A stretch of 46,825 bases of DNA from Methyloceanibacter sp. (lineage in GTDB: Bacteria > Pseudomonadota > Alphaproteobacteria > Rhizobiales > Methyloligellaceae): positions 1 through 46,825 of the forward strand of contig JARFRF010000029.1 of the NCBI GenBank assembly GCA_029287395.1. Direction: 5' to 3'. Each line of letters opens with the position of its first letter. Position 1 is the first letter of the stretch. The translations under genes were made by a program, and so were the position numbers. This document shows positions 26,928 through 34,882 of this stretch, in pieces. A model generated the notes under the pieces. It was not told the DNA's origin and did not search any database. It was given only the letters and a program-made list of their open reading frames with translations.

Positions 26928-27833
26928 ATGAGTTTCCGATCTGAGATATTACGCGTTGCCGAACGGGTCGAGGACAGACTTTCCTCGCTCCTCCGCAACG
27001 ATTCGGTCTTACATCAACCGCAGGGCGGAGCGATCGCACCGCTTGGCGAGGCCATGCGCTATGCGGCGCTTGGTGGCGGCAAGCGATTGCGTCCATTCCT
27101 CCTTATCCAAGCCGCAGGGCTCTTCGATGTCCCCGAAGACACCGCCCTCGATAGCGCCTGTGCCCTTGAGTGCATCCACTGTTACTCGCTAGTGCATGAT
27201 GACCTACCAGCCATGGACGACGACGCGATGCGCCGCAGCAGGCCCACGGTTCATATCGCGTTCGACGAGGCCACGGCCGTGCTGGCCGGCGACTCTCTGC
27301 AGACGATCGCCTTCGAGATCGTCAGCAGCCCGAACTGTCACGAGGATGCTGCCGTGAGGGCCGAACTTGCTTATCTCCTCGCCAAGGCGAGTGGGTGGCA
27401 GGGCATGGCCCTGGGCCAGGCCCTCGATCTTGCCGCGGAACAACGACCCTTCTCGCCGAAGGAAACGACGGCAATGCAGATGTTGAAGACGGGCGCGCTT
27501 TTCCGCTTCGCCTGCGAAGCGGGCGCGGTGCTGGGCCGGGCCGACGCGGAGCGCCGCGAGCCGTTGATCCGCTTCGCCAGTGCCTTCGGGCAAGCCTTTC
27601 AGCTTGCTGACGATCTTTTGGATGCGGAGGGTGACGCGGCAGCGATGGGCAAAGCGGCATCAAAGGATGCCGAACGCGGGAAGGCGACGCTTGTCGGGCT
27701 TCTCGGTATCGACGGAGCCAAAGAACACCTTTCGAAACTCGTCGAAGAGGCAGAGGTTGCTCTCGTTCCCTTCGGAGGCAAGGCAGCGATGTTGATCGAA
27801 GCAGCGCGCTTCGTGGCAGCGCGCCGTTCCTGA
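26928..27833 (+). CDS. ispA: short-chain prenyl diphosphate synthase (farnesyl diphosphate synthase type)
   Basis: Trans-prenyltransferase that condenses isopentenyl diphosphate with allylic diphosphates. From ATG 26928 it has 301 residues, the length of IspA-type enzymes. Motifs: GGKRLRPFL, the first aspartate-rich motif LVHDDLPAMDDD, the GDSLQTIAFE stretch, and the second DDLLD in AFQLADDLLDAEGD. The two-residue insert in the first motif suits bacterial farnesyl or geranylgeranyl synthases. The upstream track start (TTG/GTG region from 26838) overlaps mtgA and was rejected. It converges with ispG, another isoprenoid gene. Confidence 0.9.
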   Translation: MSFRSEILRVAERVEDRLSSLLRNDSVLHQPQGGAIAPLGEAMRYAALGGGKRLRPFLLIQAAGLFDVPEDTALDSACALECIHCYSLVHDDLPAMDDDAMRRSRPTVHIAFDEATAVLAGDSLQTIAFEIVSSPNCHEDAAVRAELAYLLAKASGWQGMALGQALDLAAEQRPFSPKETTAMQMLKTGALFRFACEAGAVLGRADAERREPLIRFASAFGQAFQLADDLLDAEGDAAAMGKAASKDAERGKATLVGLLGIDGAKEHLSKLVEEAEVALVPFGGKAAMLIEAARFVAARRS

Positions 27834-27863
27834 GGACGCGATCCTATCTCGATGAACCAAGGG

Positions 27864-29132
27864 CTACTCGGCTGCTGTCGGACGCGCGTCCTGCTCGGCG
27901 CTTTTACTTTGGCCAGGGCTGCCATAGCGCTGTTCGATATAGTCCAGAACCATCTGCTTGAAATCGGCAGCGGCGCCTGGACCGCGCAAGGTGGTGACCT
28001 TCTTGCCCTCGATGAAGACGGGCGCGGCAGGCGCCTCGCCTGTTCCTGGCAGCGAGATACCGATATCGGCATGCTTCGACTCGCCCGGTCCATTGACGAT
28101 GCATCCCATCACCGCAACGTTGAGATTCTCGACACCGGGATAGCGGCGCTTCCACTCGGGCATCTGATCGCGGATGAAGCCTTGGATGTCCTGCGCCAAC
28201 TCTTGGAACGTGGTTGAGGTGGTGCGCCCGCATCCTGGACACGCTGCGACCAACGGCACGAACGCGCGGAAGCCCATGCTCTGCAAGAGCTCCTGGGCGA
28301 CCTTAACCTCCAATGATCGATCGCCACCCGGCTCGGGCGTAAGCGAAATGCGGATCGTGTCGCCGATACCCTGCTGCAACAGAACGGACATGGCGGCCGA
28401 GGAGGCCACGATGCCTTTCGACCCCATTCCGGCTTCCGTCAGCCCAAGATGCAGAGCAAGGTCGGTTCTCTCCGACAGCATGCGGTAGACCTCAATAAGA
28501 TCTTGGACAGCGGAGACTTTGGCCGAGAGCACAATCTTTTCGGGGCCCATACCGAGTTCCTGCGCGCGGTCGGCCGACAGCAATGCGGACTGAACCATGG
28601 CTTCATGCATGACCTCGCGCGCATCCTTCGGCGATGCGCTCGCGGCATTCTCATCCATGAGCCGCGTGAGTAGATCCTGATCGAGACTTCCCCAATTCAC
28701 GCCGATGCGAACCGGCTTGTCGTGCTTCAGAGCAATGTCGATGATTTGAGAGAACTGCTTGTCGCGCTTGTCCTTGAAGCCGACATTGCCCGGATTGATG
28801 CGGTACTTCGCAAGGGACTCTGCGCATTCTGGGTAGGCTGCCAGCAGCGTGTGACCGTTGTAGTGGAAGTCACCGATGAGCGGCACATCGACACCAAGCT
28901 TATCGAGCTGAGCGCGAATGAGCGGGACGGCCGCCGCGGCTTCCTCACGATCCACGGTGATCCGGACGAGTTCCGACCCCGCCCGTGCAAGCGCGGCGAC
29001 TTGGGCGACGGTCTGGCCGACATCGGCGGTATCCGTGTTGGTCATCGACTGAACCACGATCGGGGCATCCCCGCCCATGATCACATTGCCGATCCTGACC
29101 GACACAGTTTTTTTGCGCTCAATGATCGTCAC
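27864..29132 (-). CDS. ispG: 4-hydroxy-3-methylbut-2-enyl diphosphate synthase (flavodoxin)
   Basis: [4Fe-4S] enzyme of the MEP pathway that converts MEcPP to HMBPP. The 422-residue product starts with [26 protein letters not shown] and has the iron-sulfur cysteines in ACPGCGRTT and [11 protein letters not shown] with the conserved glutamate. It is the two-domain bacterial form without the insert found in plants. It faces the prenyl diphosphate synthase gene, whose substrate this pathway supplies. It ends in a short variable tail. Confidence 0.97.
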   Translation of the reverse strand: MTIIERKKTVSVRIGNVIMGGDAPIVVQSMTNTDTADVGQTVAQVAALARAGSELVRITVDREEAAAAVPLIRAQLDKLGVDVPLIGDFHYNGHTLLAAYPECAESLAKYRINPGNVGFKDKRDKQFSQIIDIALKHDKPVRIGVNWGSLDQDLLTRLMDENAASASPKDAREVMHEAMVQSALLSADRAQELGMGPEKIVLSAKVSAVQDLIEVYRMLSERTDLALHLGLTEAGMGSKGIVASSAAMSVLLQQGIGDTIRISLTPEPGGDRSLEVKVAQELLQSMGFRAFVPLVAACPGCGRTTSTTFQELAQDIQGFIRDQMPEWKRRYPGVENLNVAVMGCIVNGPGESKHADIGISLPGTGEAPAAPVFIEGKKVTTLRGPGAAADFKQMVLDYIEQRYGSPGQSKSAEQDARPTAAE

Positions 29133-29221
29133 CGGGGCATCCTCAAGCAGAAAAACAATCAGGATAAGGATACATCACATTTGCGGTTCCCGCGCTAGAC
29201 CAGGGCACTTTGCCGACTCGC

Positions 29222-29578
29222 TCAAGTTCTTTGGCGATGTCGCCGCCAGGTCAGAATACCGTCCACCAAGAGAGCTGCCGACGCCACACTGGCCGCAGAA
29301 ACCAGCGCGGTGGCGATGTCGGGCGTTCTATCTGGCGTCAGTGCCTGCGCCGCCTCAATACCCACAGCGAAGGGCAGCAAGACCGCGGCCACGCGCATCG
29401 GCTGAGGATAGGCGACGCAGGCGAGCACCGTTACGGCGAAAAACACCAAGAAATGCTCCAGCAGCCAATGCAATCCCAGCCTGATCTGCAAGTTTGCGGG
29501 GCCGAGCGCAGCATAAGCGATTGCTGCGCCGAACAGCGCGAGCCCCACCAAAATCCAACGCCGAAAACCATCAGCCAT
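29222..29578 (-). CDS. small VanZ-like membrane protein
   Basis: A 118-residue protein with four hydrophobic segments (about 9-27, 34-56, 61-79, 88-108). The segment LGLHWLLEHFLVFFAVTVLACVAYP followed by GIEAAQALTPDRTPDIATALVSAASVASAALL matches the VanZ-like fold, with the conserved His-Glu and E-x-x-Q and D residues. Function of these small members is unknown. It sits 32 bases from the start of nothing on its strand but follows the GTPase gene in the opposite order, between ispG and that gene. Confidence 0.75.
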   Translation of the reverse strand: MADGFRRWILVGLALFGAAIAYAALGPANLQIRLGLHWLLEHFLVFFAVTVLACVAYPQPMRVAAVLLPFAVGIEAAQALTPDRTPDIATALVSAASVASAALLVDGILTWRRHRQRT

Positions 29579-29610
29579 GGGCCCTTATTACACGGGTCCC
29601 GAGCTTTGTT

Positions 29611-30861
29611 CTAAGCCCTCCACGCTGGGAACGGATCAGGGAGGGACTGCCATTCCTCGTCGTTGATGCCCACCTTTCGCGGATTCTTCATGAGGCAGTC
29701 GTTAAGCGCGCTGGTGATGGCCTCCCGGTCCATGGCGATCGTGCCGATGAAGACCAGCTCTTGGCGCCGATCGCCCCAAGTGTCGTCCCAGCGCCTCATG
29801 ACCTCCTTGACGGCATCGTTGTCATCGGGCCAGCGCGACCGCGGCACTGCGGCCCACCAGTAGCCGATGCCTTCGTGCCGGACGAGCGCACCGGCCTGAC
29901 TCAACTCGCCGACCCATTGCGGCCGCGAGGCCAGCCAGAAAAAGCCCTTCGCTCGGATCACGTTTGGCCAGCTCTGGTTGAAGAATGCGTGGAGCAGCTT
30001 TGGATCGAACGGCGCCCGTGCCCGGTATGTGAAGCTCGTGATCCCATACTCCTCGGTTTCGGGCGTATGGTCCTTGAACCCGTTCAACTCTTCGAACCAG
30101 GTTGGGTGAGTCTGTGCAGCTCCGAAGTCGAAGAGACCGGTATCGAGAATCTCATCGAGCGGGACCTTCCCCTCGCTGGTCTCGATTATCTTTGCGCCGC
30201 TATTCAAGGATCGGATGATCGCACGTGCGGCCGCGACCTGTTCCGGCGTCGCGATATCGAGCTTGTTAAGCACAATCACGTCGGCGAACTCGATCTGGTC
30301 AACGAGCAACGAAACGAGCGGGCGCACATCCGTCTCGTCTGCGCCTAGCCCGCGATCGGTCAAAAAATCTTGGGACTGATAGTCACCGACGATGCCAGCC
30401 GCATCGACCACGGTCACCATCGCATCGAGCCGCGTGACGTCCGACAGGCTAGTGCCTTCCTCGTCCCGGAAGTCGAACGTCGTGGCGACCGGCAGCGGTT
30501 CTGAAATGCCAGAGGATTCGATCAGCAGGTAGTCGAAGCGCCCCTCGTCGGCGAGCCGCCGAACCTCGAGCAAGAGGTCTTCCCGGAGCGTACAGCAGAT
30601 GCAGCCGTTCGACATTTCCACAAGGGCTTCGTCCGTGCGCGAGAGGTCGGCGCCGCCTTTTCTCACAAGCTCCGCGTCAACGTTGACTTCGCTCATGTCG
30701 TTTACGATGACCGCTACTTTGCGACCCTCGCGGTTGGAGAGCACACGATTAAGCAAGGTCGTTTTTCCGGCGCCGAGAAACCCGGAAAGGACAATGACGG
30801 GAAGGCGCTTGTCCTTACCCGGCGTGGCACTTTGAAGGTGGTCCATGAGTTGTTTGTCCAT
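29611..30861 (-). CDS. zigA: CobW/COG0523 family GTPase, ZigA-type zinc metallochaperone
   Basis: G3E-family GTPase, probably delivering zinc to client proteins under zinc starvation. The 416 residues contain Walker [15 protein letters not shown] (about 25-38), the metal-binding GCICC motif ([13 protein letters not shown]), [12 protein letters not shown], and a C-terminal CobW_C domain (about 280-390, [18 protein letters not shown]). The 400-residue length and lack of a His-tail match the ZigA/YciC subgroup. A Zur-box-like dyad overlaps a TATAAT element about 12-31 bases before the ATG, and znuA lies just upstream, so zinc repression is a strong inference. Confidence 0.88.
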   Translation of the reverse strand: MDKQLMDHLQSATPGKDKRLPVIVLSGFLGAGKTTLLNRVLSNREGRKVAVIVNDMSEVNVDAELVRKGGADLSRTDEALVEMSNGCICCTLREDLLLEVRRLADEGRFDYLLIESSGISEPLPVATTFDFRDEEGTSLSDVTRLDAMVTVVDAAGIVGDYQSQDFLTDRGLGADETDVRPLVSLLVDQIEFADVIVLNKLDIATPEQVAAARAIIRSLNSGAKIIETSEGKVPLDEILDTGLFDFGAAQTHPTWFEELNGFKDHTPETEEYGITSFTYRARAPFDPKLLHAFFNQSWPNVIRAKGFFWLASRPQWVGELSQAGALVRHEGIGYWWAAVPRSRWPDDNDAVKEVMRRWDDTWGDRRQELVFIGTIAMDREAITSALNDCLMKNPRKVGINDEEWQSLPDPFPAWRA

Positions 30862-30872
30862 ATCAAACCCAG

Positions 30873-30892
30873 TTTTATATTATAACATTATT
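30873..30892 (-). promoter_or_regulatory. Zur-box-like operator with embedded -10 of the GTPase gene
   Basis: On the minus strand AATAATGTTATAATATAAAA resembles the proteobacterial Zur box (AATGTTATAxTATAACATT). A consensus TATAAT (30884-30879) lies inside it, 17 bases before the ATG. Zinc-loaded Zur bound here would cover the promoter. A matching ATAACAT half-site occurs at the zur promoter. Confidence 0.7.
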
Positions 30893-30980
30893 GTCGAGGC
30901 GCAGGAGTGTTCAGAGAGCCCCCGGCGGAAGAGAATGCGGGGCGGCGCGATCAGCCATCCCGCAAAGCCCGTTTGCTACT

Positions 30981-31973
30981 TTAGGAGGAAAGCGCCGTGG
31001 TCAGCGTCTTCGCGTTGTACTTGAACATGTCGATATAGGTTGGTGCCGGCCCGTCTGCTTCGGAGAGCGCATCCGAGTAGAGCGTCCCGCCGATCTGAGC
31101 GCCCGATTCTTTCGCGATCTGCTCCAGCATTCTTGCGTTGGCGACGTTCTCTAGAAACACCGCCGGAATCTTGTCCTTCCGGATCTGACGAATAATTTTC
31201 GCAACGTCTTTAGCCGACGGCTCACTCGCCGTGCTTACACCCTTTGGCGCAAGAATTTCCAGCCCGTAAGCATCACCAAAATAGCCAAAGGCGTCATGGC
31301 TCATGATGATCTTACGGTGGGTCTCAGGCAGGGCTGCGAGCGCGGTCTTAACGGCGGCGTCTTCTTTCCTGAGCGCTGCTAAATATTCTTTCGCATTTGC
31401 CTTGTACACCGCTTCGCCCTCGGGGTCCGCGGCGATCAGCCCGTCGCGAATATTCGCCACGTAGATCGCGCCATTCGCAAGGCTCTGCCATGCGTGGGGA
31501 TCCGTAGCGCCGTGACGGTGATGGTGACCTCCGGCATGCTTGTCGCGATCGTGATTGTTATGACCGTGGTCGTCATTAGCGTGTTCTTCCGGAACGGTGT
31601 CATGAAGGTGCTCATCTTCCTCTTCAACCGTCAGAGCCCTCACACCTTTCGTCGCGACGACGGTGCTACCATCGAAGCCGGAAGATGTTTCCAGCCGCTC
31701 CATCCAGCCTTCAAAGCCGAGACCATTAACGAAAAAGATGTCTGCCCTCGCGAGCTTCTTGGCATCAGCTGGCGTTGGGTTGAACTCGTGCGCATCGCCG
31801 TTCGGGCCGACGAGTTCCGTGACCTCGACGCGCTCTCCGCCAACGTTCCGCACCATATCGGCAAGAATGCTGAATGAGGCGACCGCCTTCACCTTGTCAG
31901 CGGCCTCCGCATGAGTGGAAACGCCGAAAGCAAAAGCGGCGGCAGCGAGAACAGGCATCAATCTGATACGCAT
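30981..31973 (-). CDS. znuA: zinc ABC transporter substrate-binding protein ZnuA
   Basis: Periplasmic high-affinity zinc-binding protein of the cluster A-I family. I chose ATG 31973 (330 residues): it gives a clean signal peptide (MRIRLMPVLAAAAFAFGVSTHAEA) with GGAG ten bases upstream. GTG 32012, which overlaps the znuB stop, is the alternative. The mature protein has zinc-ligand histidines in GDAHEFNPTP, TDPHAW and SHDAFGYF, and a long His/Asp-rich loop between (HGHNNHDRDKHAGGHHHRHG), typical of ZnuA. It is last in the zur-znuCBA unit. Confidence 0.95.
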   Translation of the reverse strand: MRIRLMPVLAAAAFAFGVSTHAEAADKVKAVASFSILADMVRNVGGERVEVTELVGPNGDAHEFNPTPADAKKLARADIFFVNGLGFEGWMERLETSSGFDGSTVVATKGVRALTVEEEDEHLHDTVPEEHANDDHGHNNHDRDKHAGGHHHRHGATDPHAWQSLANGAIYVANIRDGLIAADPEGEAVYKANAKEYLAALRKEDAAVKTALAALPETHRKIIMSHDAFGYFGDAYGLEILAPKGVSTASEPSAKDVAKIIRQIRKDKIPAVFLENVANARMLEQIAKESGAQIGGTLYSDALSEADGPAPTYIDMFKYNAKTLTTALSS

Positions 31974-32008
31974 AGTCTGTTTACTCCGTATCGCAATGGA
32001 TGGAAGAG

Positions 32009-32875
32009 TCACGCTTCAAGGTGTCTGCGCGGTATCAGCCCCCAGAGTGCGCCGCCCCGCACACCCGCGAGCATCGAGAAAAGGTAGAACACACCGCAAG
32101 CCAGAATCACTGTCGGGCCTGTCGGAACGCTGTAGTGATAAGAGACAAGCAGCCCGGCCACGCTTGAGATGAACGCGACAGCGACGGCAAGCATGATCAT
32201 GCCCCCTGCACTGTTGACCCAGAAACGCGAGCTCACTGCGGGAAGCAACATAATGCCGACCGCCATCAACGTGCCAAGCGCTTGGAAGCCAGCCACAAGG
32301 TTGAGCACGACCAACACAAGGAAGATGAGATGCGTCGGCGAACTCCACCGGCTGACGGACCGCAGGAAATGAGGGTCGAAGCACTCCAGGACCAAGGGAC
32401 GATAGATCACAGCCAGTGTGATCAGCGAGACGGTCGCAATACTAGCCACGAGCAGCAATGCAGTATCGTCGACCGCCAAAACCGAACCGAACAGCACATG
32501 GAGTAGATCCACGTTGGTGCCGTGCACAGACACCATGAAAACACCGAGAGCCAACGCGAGAAGGTAAAACCCTGCAAGGCTGGCATCTTCTCGGATAATC
32601 TGAGAGCGCGCGACCAGACCCGCGGCCACAGCGACCGCAAGCCCAGCGGCGAAGCCGCCAAGACTCATGGCGAATAGAGAGAGCCCCGCAAGCAAATAGC
32701 CAATGGCGGCGCCGGGTAGGATCGCGTGGCCCATGGCATCGCCCATCAGACTCATTCGGCGCAGCACCAGAAAGACCCCGATCGGCGGCGCAGTCATAGA
32801 GATTGCAAGAGATCCCACGAGCGCGCGGCGCATGAAGGCAAACTCGGCAAACGGTTCGAGAAGCGTATCGATCAT
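32009..32875 (-). CDS. znuB: zinc ABC transporter permease ZnuB
   Basis: ABC-3 family integral membrane subunit of the zinc importer. From ATG 32875 (MIDTLLEPFAEF) it has 288 residues and about eight hydrophobic segments, with the family's AMGHAILPGAAIGYLLAGL loop that contacts the ATPase and GTLMAVGIMLLPAVSSRFW. The track start at 32905 lies within znuC and was rejected because the ATG 32875 overlaps the znuC stop as ATGA. Its own stop overlaps the possible GTG start of znuA by four bases. Confidence 0.95.
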   Translation of the reverse strand: MIDTLLEPFAEFAFMRRALVGSLAISMTAPPIGVFLVLRRMSLMGDAMGHAILPGAAIGYLLAGLSLFAMSLGGFAAGLAVAVAAGLVARSQIIREDASLAGFYLLALALGVFMVSVHGTNVDLLHVLFGSVLAVDDTALLLVASIATVSLITLAVIYRPLVLECFDPHFLRSVSRWSSPTHLIFLVLVVLNLVAGFQALGTLMAVGIMLLPAVSSRFWVNSAGGMIMLAVAVAFISSVAGLLVSYHYSVPTGPTVILACGVFYLFSMLAGVRGGALWGLIPRRHLEA

Positions 32876-33636
32876 GCGGTCTCGCGCGCCTCGTCGTGCT
32901 CGCAAACCGCCGCTTGCTCGTCATAGCCTTCGTGGAACCGACGGGATAGCTCCAGATTGACGGGCGTCAGCACGTCGGGCGTCCGCCCCCACGCCAGCAC
33001 CTTACGCGCTAATAGCAATGTCTCGGGAAAGTATCGGCGCACGACGTCGATGTCGTGTAGGACGGCGACAATCGTGCGACCCTCCGCATGCCAACGCTCG
33101 ATCAGCCCGATGAGGTCGGTAATCGTCCTCGCATCGACGGCCCGGAACGGCTCGTCGAGGAGAATGATCTTGGCATCCTGTAAAAGCAGCCGCGCGAATA
33201 GGACGCGCTGGAACTGTCCGCCCGAAAGGGCCCCGACGGCGCGTCCCGCAAGCTCCGTCAAGTGGACGGCATCAAGCGCGGCGGCGACACGTTCAATGCA
33301 GCCAAGGTCAAGCCCTCCAGAAGCACCGATTTCGTGCCAAAGACCCATGGCGACACAGTCAAACACCGAAATGGGGAAGCTACGGTCGATGTCGACAACT
33401 TGGGGCAGATAGGCGATTTCGCGCTTACCATGCCCGTGGAAGTTAATGCGGCCACTGAGCGGTCTCAACTCCCCAACCATCGCTTTGAGCAGTGTCGACT
33501 TTCCGGCGCCATTCGATCCAACAATGGCGAGAAGCGCACCCTGATGCACGTCGCCCGAAATATGGTGAACCGCCGGATGCCGGTCGTAACCGAGCGTCAG
33601 ATTTTCAAAGCTGATTGCAGGAGACAACGTCTTCAA
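32872..33636 (-). CDS. znuC: zinc ABC transporter ATP-binding protein ZnuC
   Basis: ATPase of the ZnuABC importer. The 254 residues show Walker A VGSNGAGKSTLL (about 37-48), Q-loop LPQVVDID, signature LSGGQFQRV, Walker B IILLDEPF and the H-loop VLHDID. Translation starts at TTG 33636, supported by GGAGAG six bases upstream. That ribosome-binding site overlaps the stop codon region of a 52-codon reading frame just upstream. The C-terminus is slightly extended and polar (HEGYDEQAAVCEHDEARETA). Confidence 0.95.
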   Translation of the reverse strand: MKTLSPAISFENLTLGYDRHPAVHHISGDVHQGALLAIVGSNGAGKSTLLKAMVGELRPLSGRINFHGHGKREIAYLPQVVDIDRSFPISVFDCVAMGLWHEIGASGGLDLGCIERVAAALDAVHLTELAGRAVGALSGGQFQRVLFARLLLQDAKIILLDEPFRAVDARTITDLIGLIERWHAEGRTIVAVLHDIDVVRRYFPETLLLARKVLAWGRTPDVLTPVNLELSRRFHEGYDEQAAVCEHDEARETA

Positions 33637-33646
33637 GAGACTCTCC

Positions 33647-33805
33647 TCACTGCACCGCCCACAAGACCGCTAACCAGAGCACAACTAGTGCCGCCGCAAC
33701 CAGCAAAAGGCGCTGGATCGTTGATGCGCGAAATAGCGAGAAACCTGAGGGGCGCACGTGGACGCGCACGCTCCGTTTCGGCTGCAGCGAACCATCAAGC
33801 AGCAC
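33647..33805 (-). CDS. 52-residue single-span membrane microprotein between zur and znuC
   Basis: This frame is below the track's size limit. It starts at GTG 33805 with GGGAGAGG placed eight bases upstream, and ends in TGA 10 bases before znuC. The product has a basic N-terminal half (PKRSVRVHVRPSGF, about 9-22) and one hydrophobic helix at the C-terminus (about 33-51, RLLLVAAALVVLWLAVLWAV), giving a likely N-in orientation. It starts 27 bases after the zur stop, so it sits in the operon. I do not recognise it. A role in ZnuBC assembly or stability is a guess. Confidence 0.6.
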   Translation of the reverse strand: MLLDGSLQPKRSVRVHVRPSGFSLFRASTIQRLLLVAAALVVLWLAVLWAVQ

Positions 33806-33832
33806 GGCCTGATCCTCTCCCTAGCGCGTTCT

Positions 33833-34258
33833 CTAGGACACCGCGGGCCGGCAGGCCTCGCACAATCCAGAGATTTCCAGCGTGACTTGCTCGGGCGCGA
33901 TCTCGGCCGGCGCGAAACCCAAAAGCCGCGATTGTTCCTTACTGTCGAGGTGTATCTCTACGACCTTGTCGCACGCCCTGCAAATGGCGAAGGCGAAGCG
34001 CCCGTCGCATCCGCCGTGACCGCAAGCGATGAAGGCGGAACGCGACTCGAGCCGGTGCACCATGCCCTTTCTCATGAGATCGTTGAGGGCGCGGTAGACC
34101 GTGGGGGGATGCGAAATGCCGACGTTCCGCACATTGTCGAGAATAGCGTAAGCGCTCATCGGCTCGCCCGCCTCGCGCAGACACCCCAAAACCTTGCGCT
34201 GGTTTGGTGAAAGCTTAGTTGCCGAACTGCTGCCCGGGTGATGATGAGCCTTACTCAT
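33833..34258 (-). CDS. zur: zinc uptake regulator, Fur family
   Basis: Fur-family repressor that binds DNA when loaded with zinc. From ATG 34258 it has 141 residues: His-rich N-terminus (KAHHHPGSS), winged helix (SPNQRKVLGCLREAGEPMSAYAILDNVRNVGISHPPTVYRALNDLMRKGMVHRL), and a dimerisation domain with CGHGGCDGRFAFAICRACD and a late CEAC, which fits the structural and regulatory zinc sites. The track's ATG at 34282 is upstream of the predicted -10 and probably untranslated. It heads the zur-microprotein-znuC-znuB-znuA unit and should repress itself. Confidence 0.93.
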   Translation of the reverse strand: MSKAHHHPGSSSATKLSPNQRKVLGCLREAGEPMSAYAILDNVRNVGISHPPTVYRALNDLMRKGMVHRLESRSAFIACGHGGCDGRFAFAICRACDKVVEIHLDSKEQSRLLGFAPAEIAPEQVTLEISGLCEACRPAVS

Positions 34259-34262
34259 ACTT

Positions 34263-34295
34263 GTGATATAACATAACGCCATCTACACGGGTCAA
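34263..34295 (-). promoter_or_regulatory. zur promoter with overlapping Zur-box-like dyad
   Basis: On the minus strand TTGACC (34295-34290), an 18-base spacer and TTATAT (34271-34266) form a sigma-70-like promoter. The -10 lies in the imperfect dyad GTTATGTTATATCAC (34277-34263), which shares ATGTTATA with the GTPase-gene Zur box. Transcription would begin within one or two bases of ATG 34258, so the mRNA may be leaderless. Confidence 0.65.
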
Positions 34296-34321
34296 GTTGA
34301 AATGACGCGGGAGCTAGCGCG

Positions 34322-34882
34322 TTGAGGCTTGATCCCGCGACGCTCGCTGCCATCTATGAGCCGATGGAAGACCCTATCGATATAATCAACGCAGACATTA
34401 CCACGCTGGATGTTGACGTCGTCGTCAATGCAGCGAATGAGGCGCTATCCCCTGGCGGCGGGGTGTGCGGCGCGATCCACCGCGCGGCCGGACCAGAACT
34501 CGCCACAGCCTGCGCAGCATTGGGCGGCTGTCGGACAGGCGAATCGAAACTCACGCCAGGCTTCGACCTTCCGGCCAAATACGTGATCCACTCGGTCGGC
34601 CCCGTTTGGGGAGGCGGGGAGCGCGATGAGGGCAACCAGCTTGCGAACTGCTACCGAAGCGCCTTGCACCTTGCCGCGCAGAAAGGTCTCTCCTCGATTG
34701 CCTTCCCTGCCATTTCGACCGGCATCTACGGTTTCCCGCCCGACCGGGCCGCACTCATTGCTCTGAGGACCGTCCGCGAGACGTTGCCCGACGTCCCAGA
34801 CATGACGCGGGTCGTGTTCTGCTGCTTCGGAGACGACTCACGCGCGCTTCACGAGGCCGCCTTGGAGGCCACGAAGAACTGA
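34322..34882 (+). CDS. macrodomain protein (ADP-ribose hydrolase/deacetylase type)
   Basis: A 186-residue single macrodomain of the YmdB/MacroD group. Visible motifs are VDVVVNAANEALSPGGGVCGAIHRAAGPEL (ADP-ribose-binding and catalytic loop 1), TGESKLTPGFDLPAKYVIHSVGP and AFPAISTGIYGFP (loop 2). Such proteins remove ADP-ribose or O-acetyl-ADP-ribose. The start is TTG 34322 with GGGAG eight bases upstream; ATG 34364 is the alternative. It diverges from zur, and its stop overlaps the start of the photolyase gene by one base (TGATG), so the two are translationally coupled. Confidence 0.93.
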   Translation: MRLDPATLAAIYEPMEDPIDIINADITTLDVDVVVNAANEALSPGGGVCGAIHRAAGPELATACAALGGCRTGESKLTPGFDLPAKYVIHSVGPVWGGGERDEGNQLANCYRSALHLAAQKGLSSIAFPAISTGIYGFPPDRAALIALRTVRETLPDVPDMTRVVFCCFGDDSRALHEAALEATKN

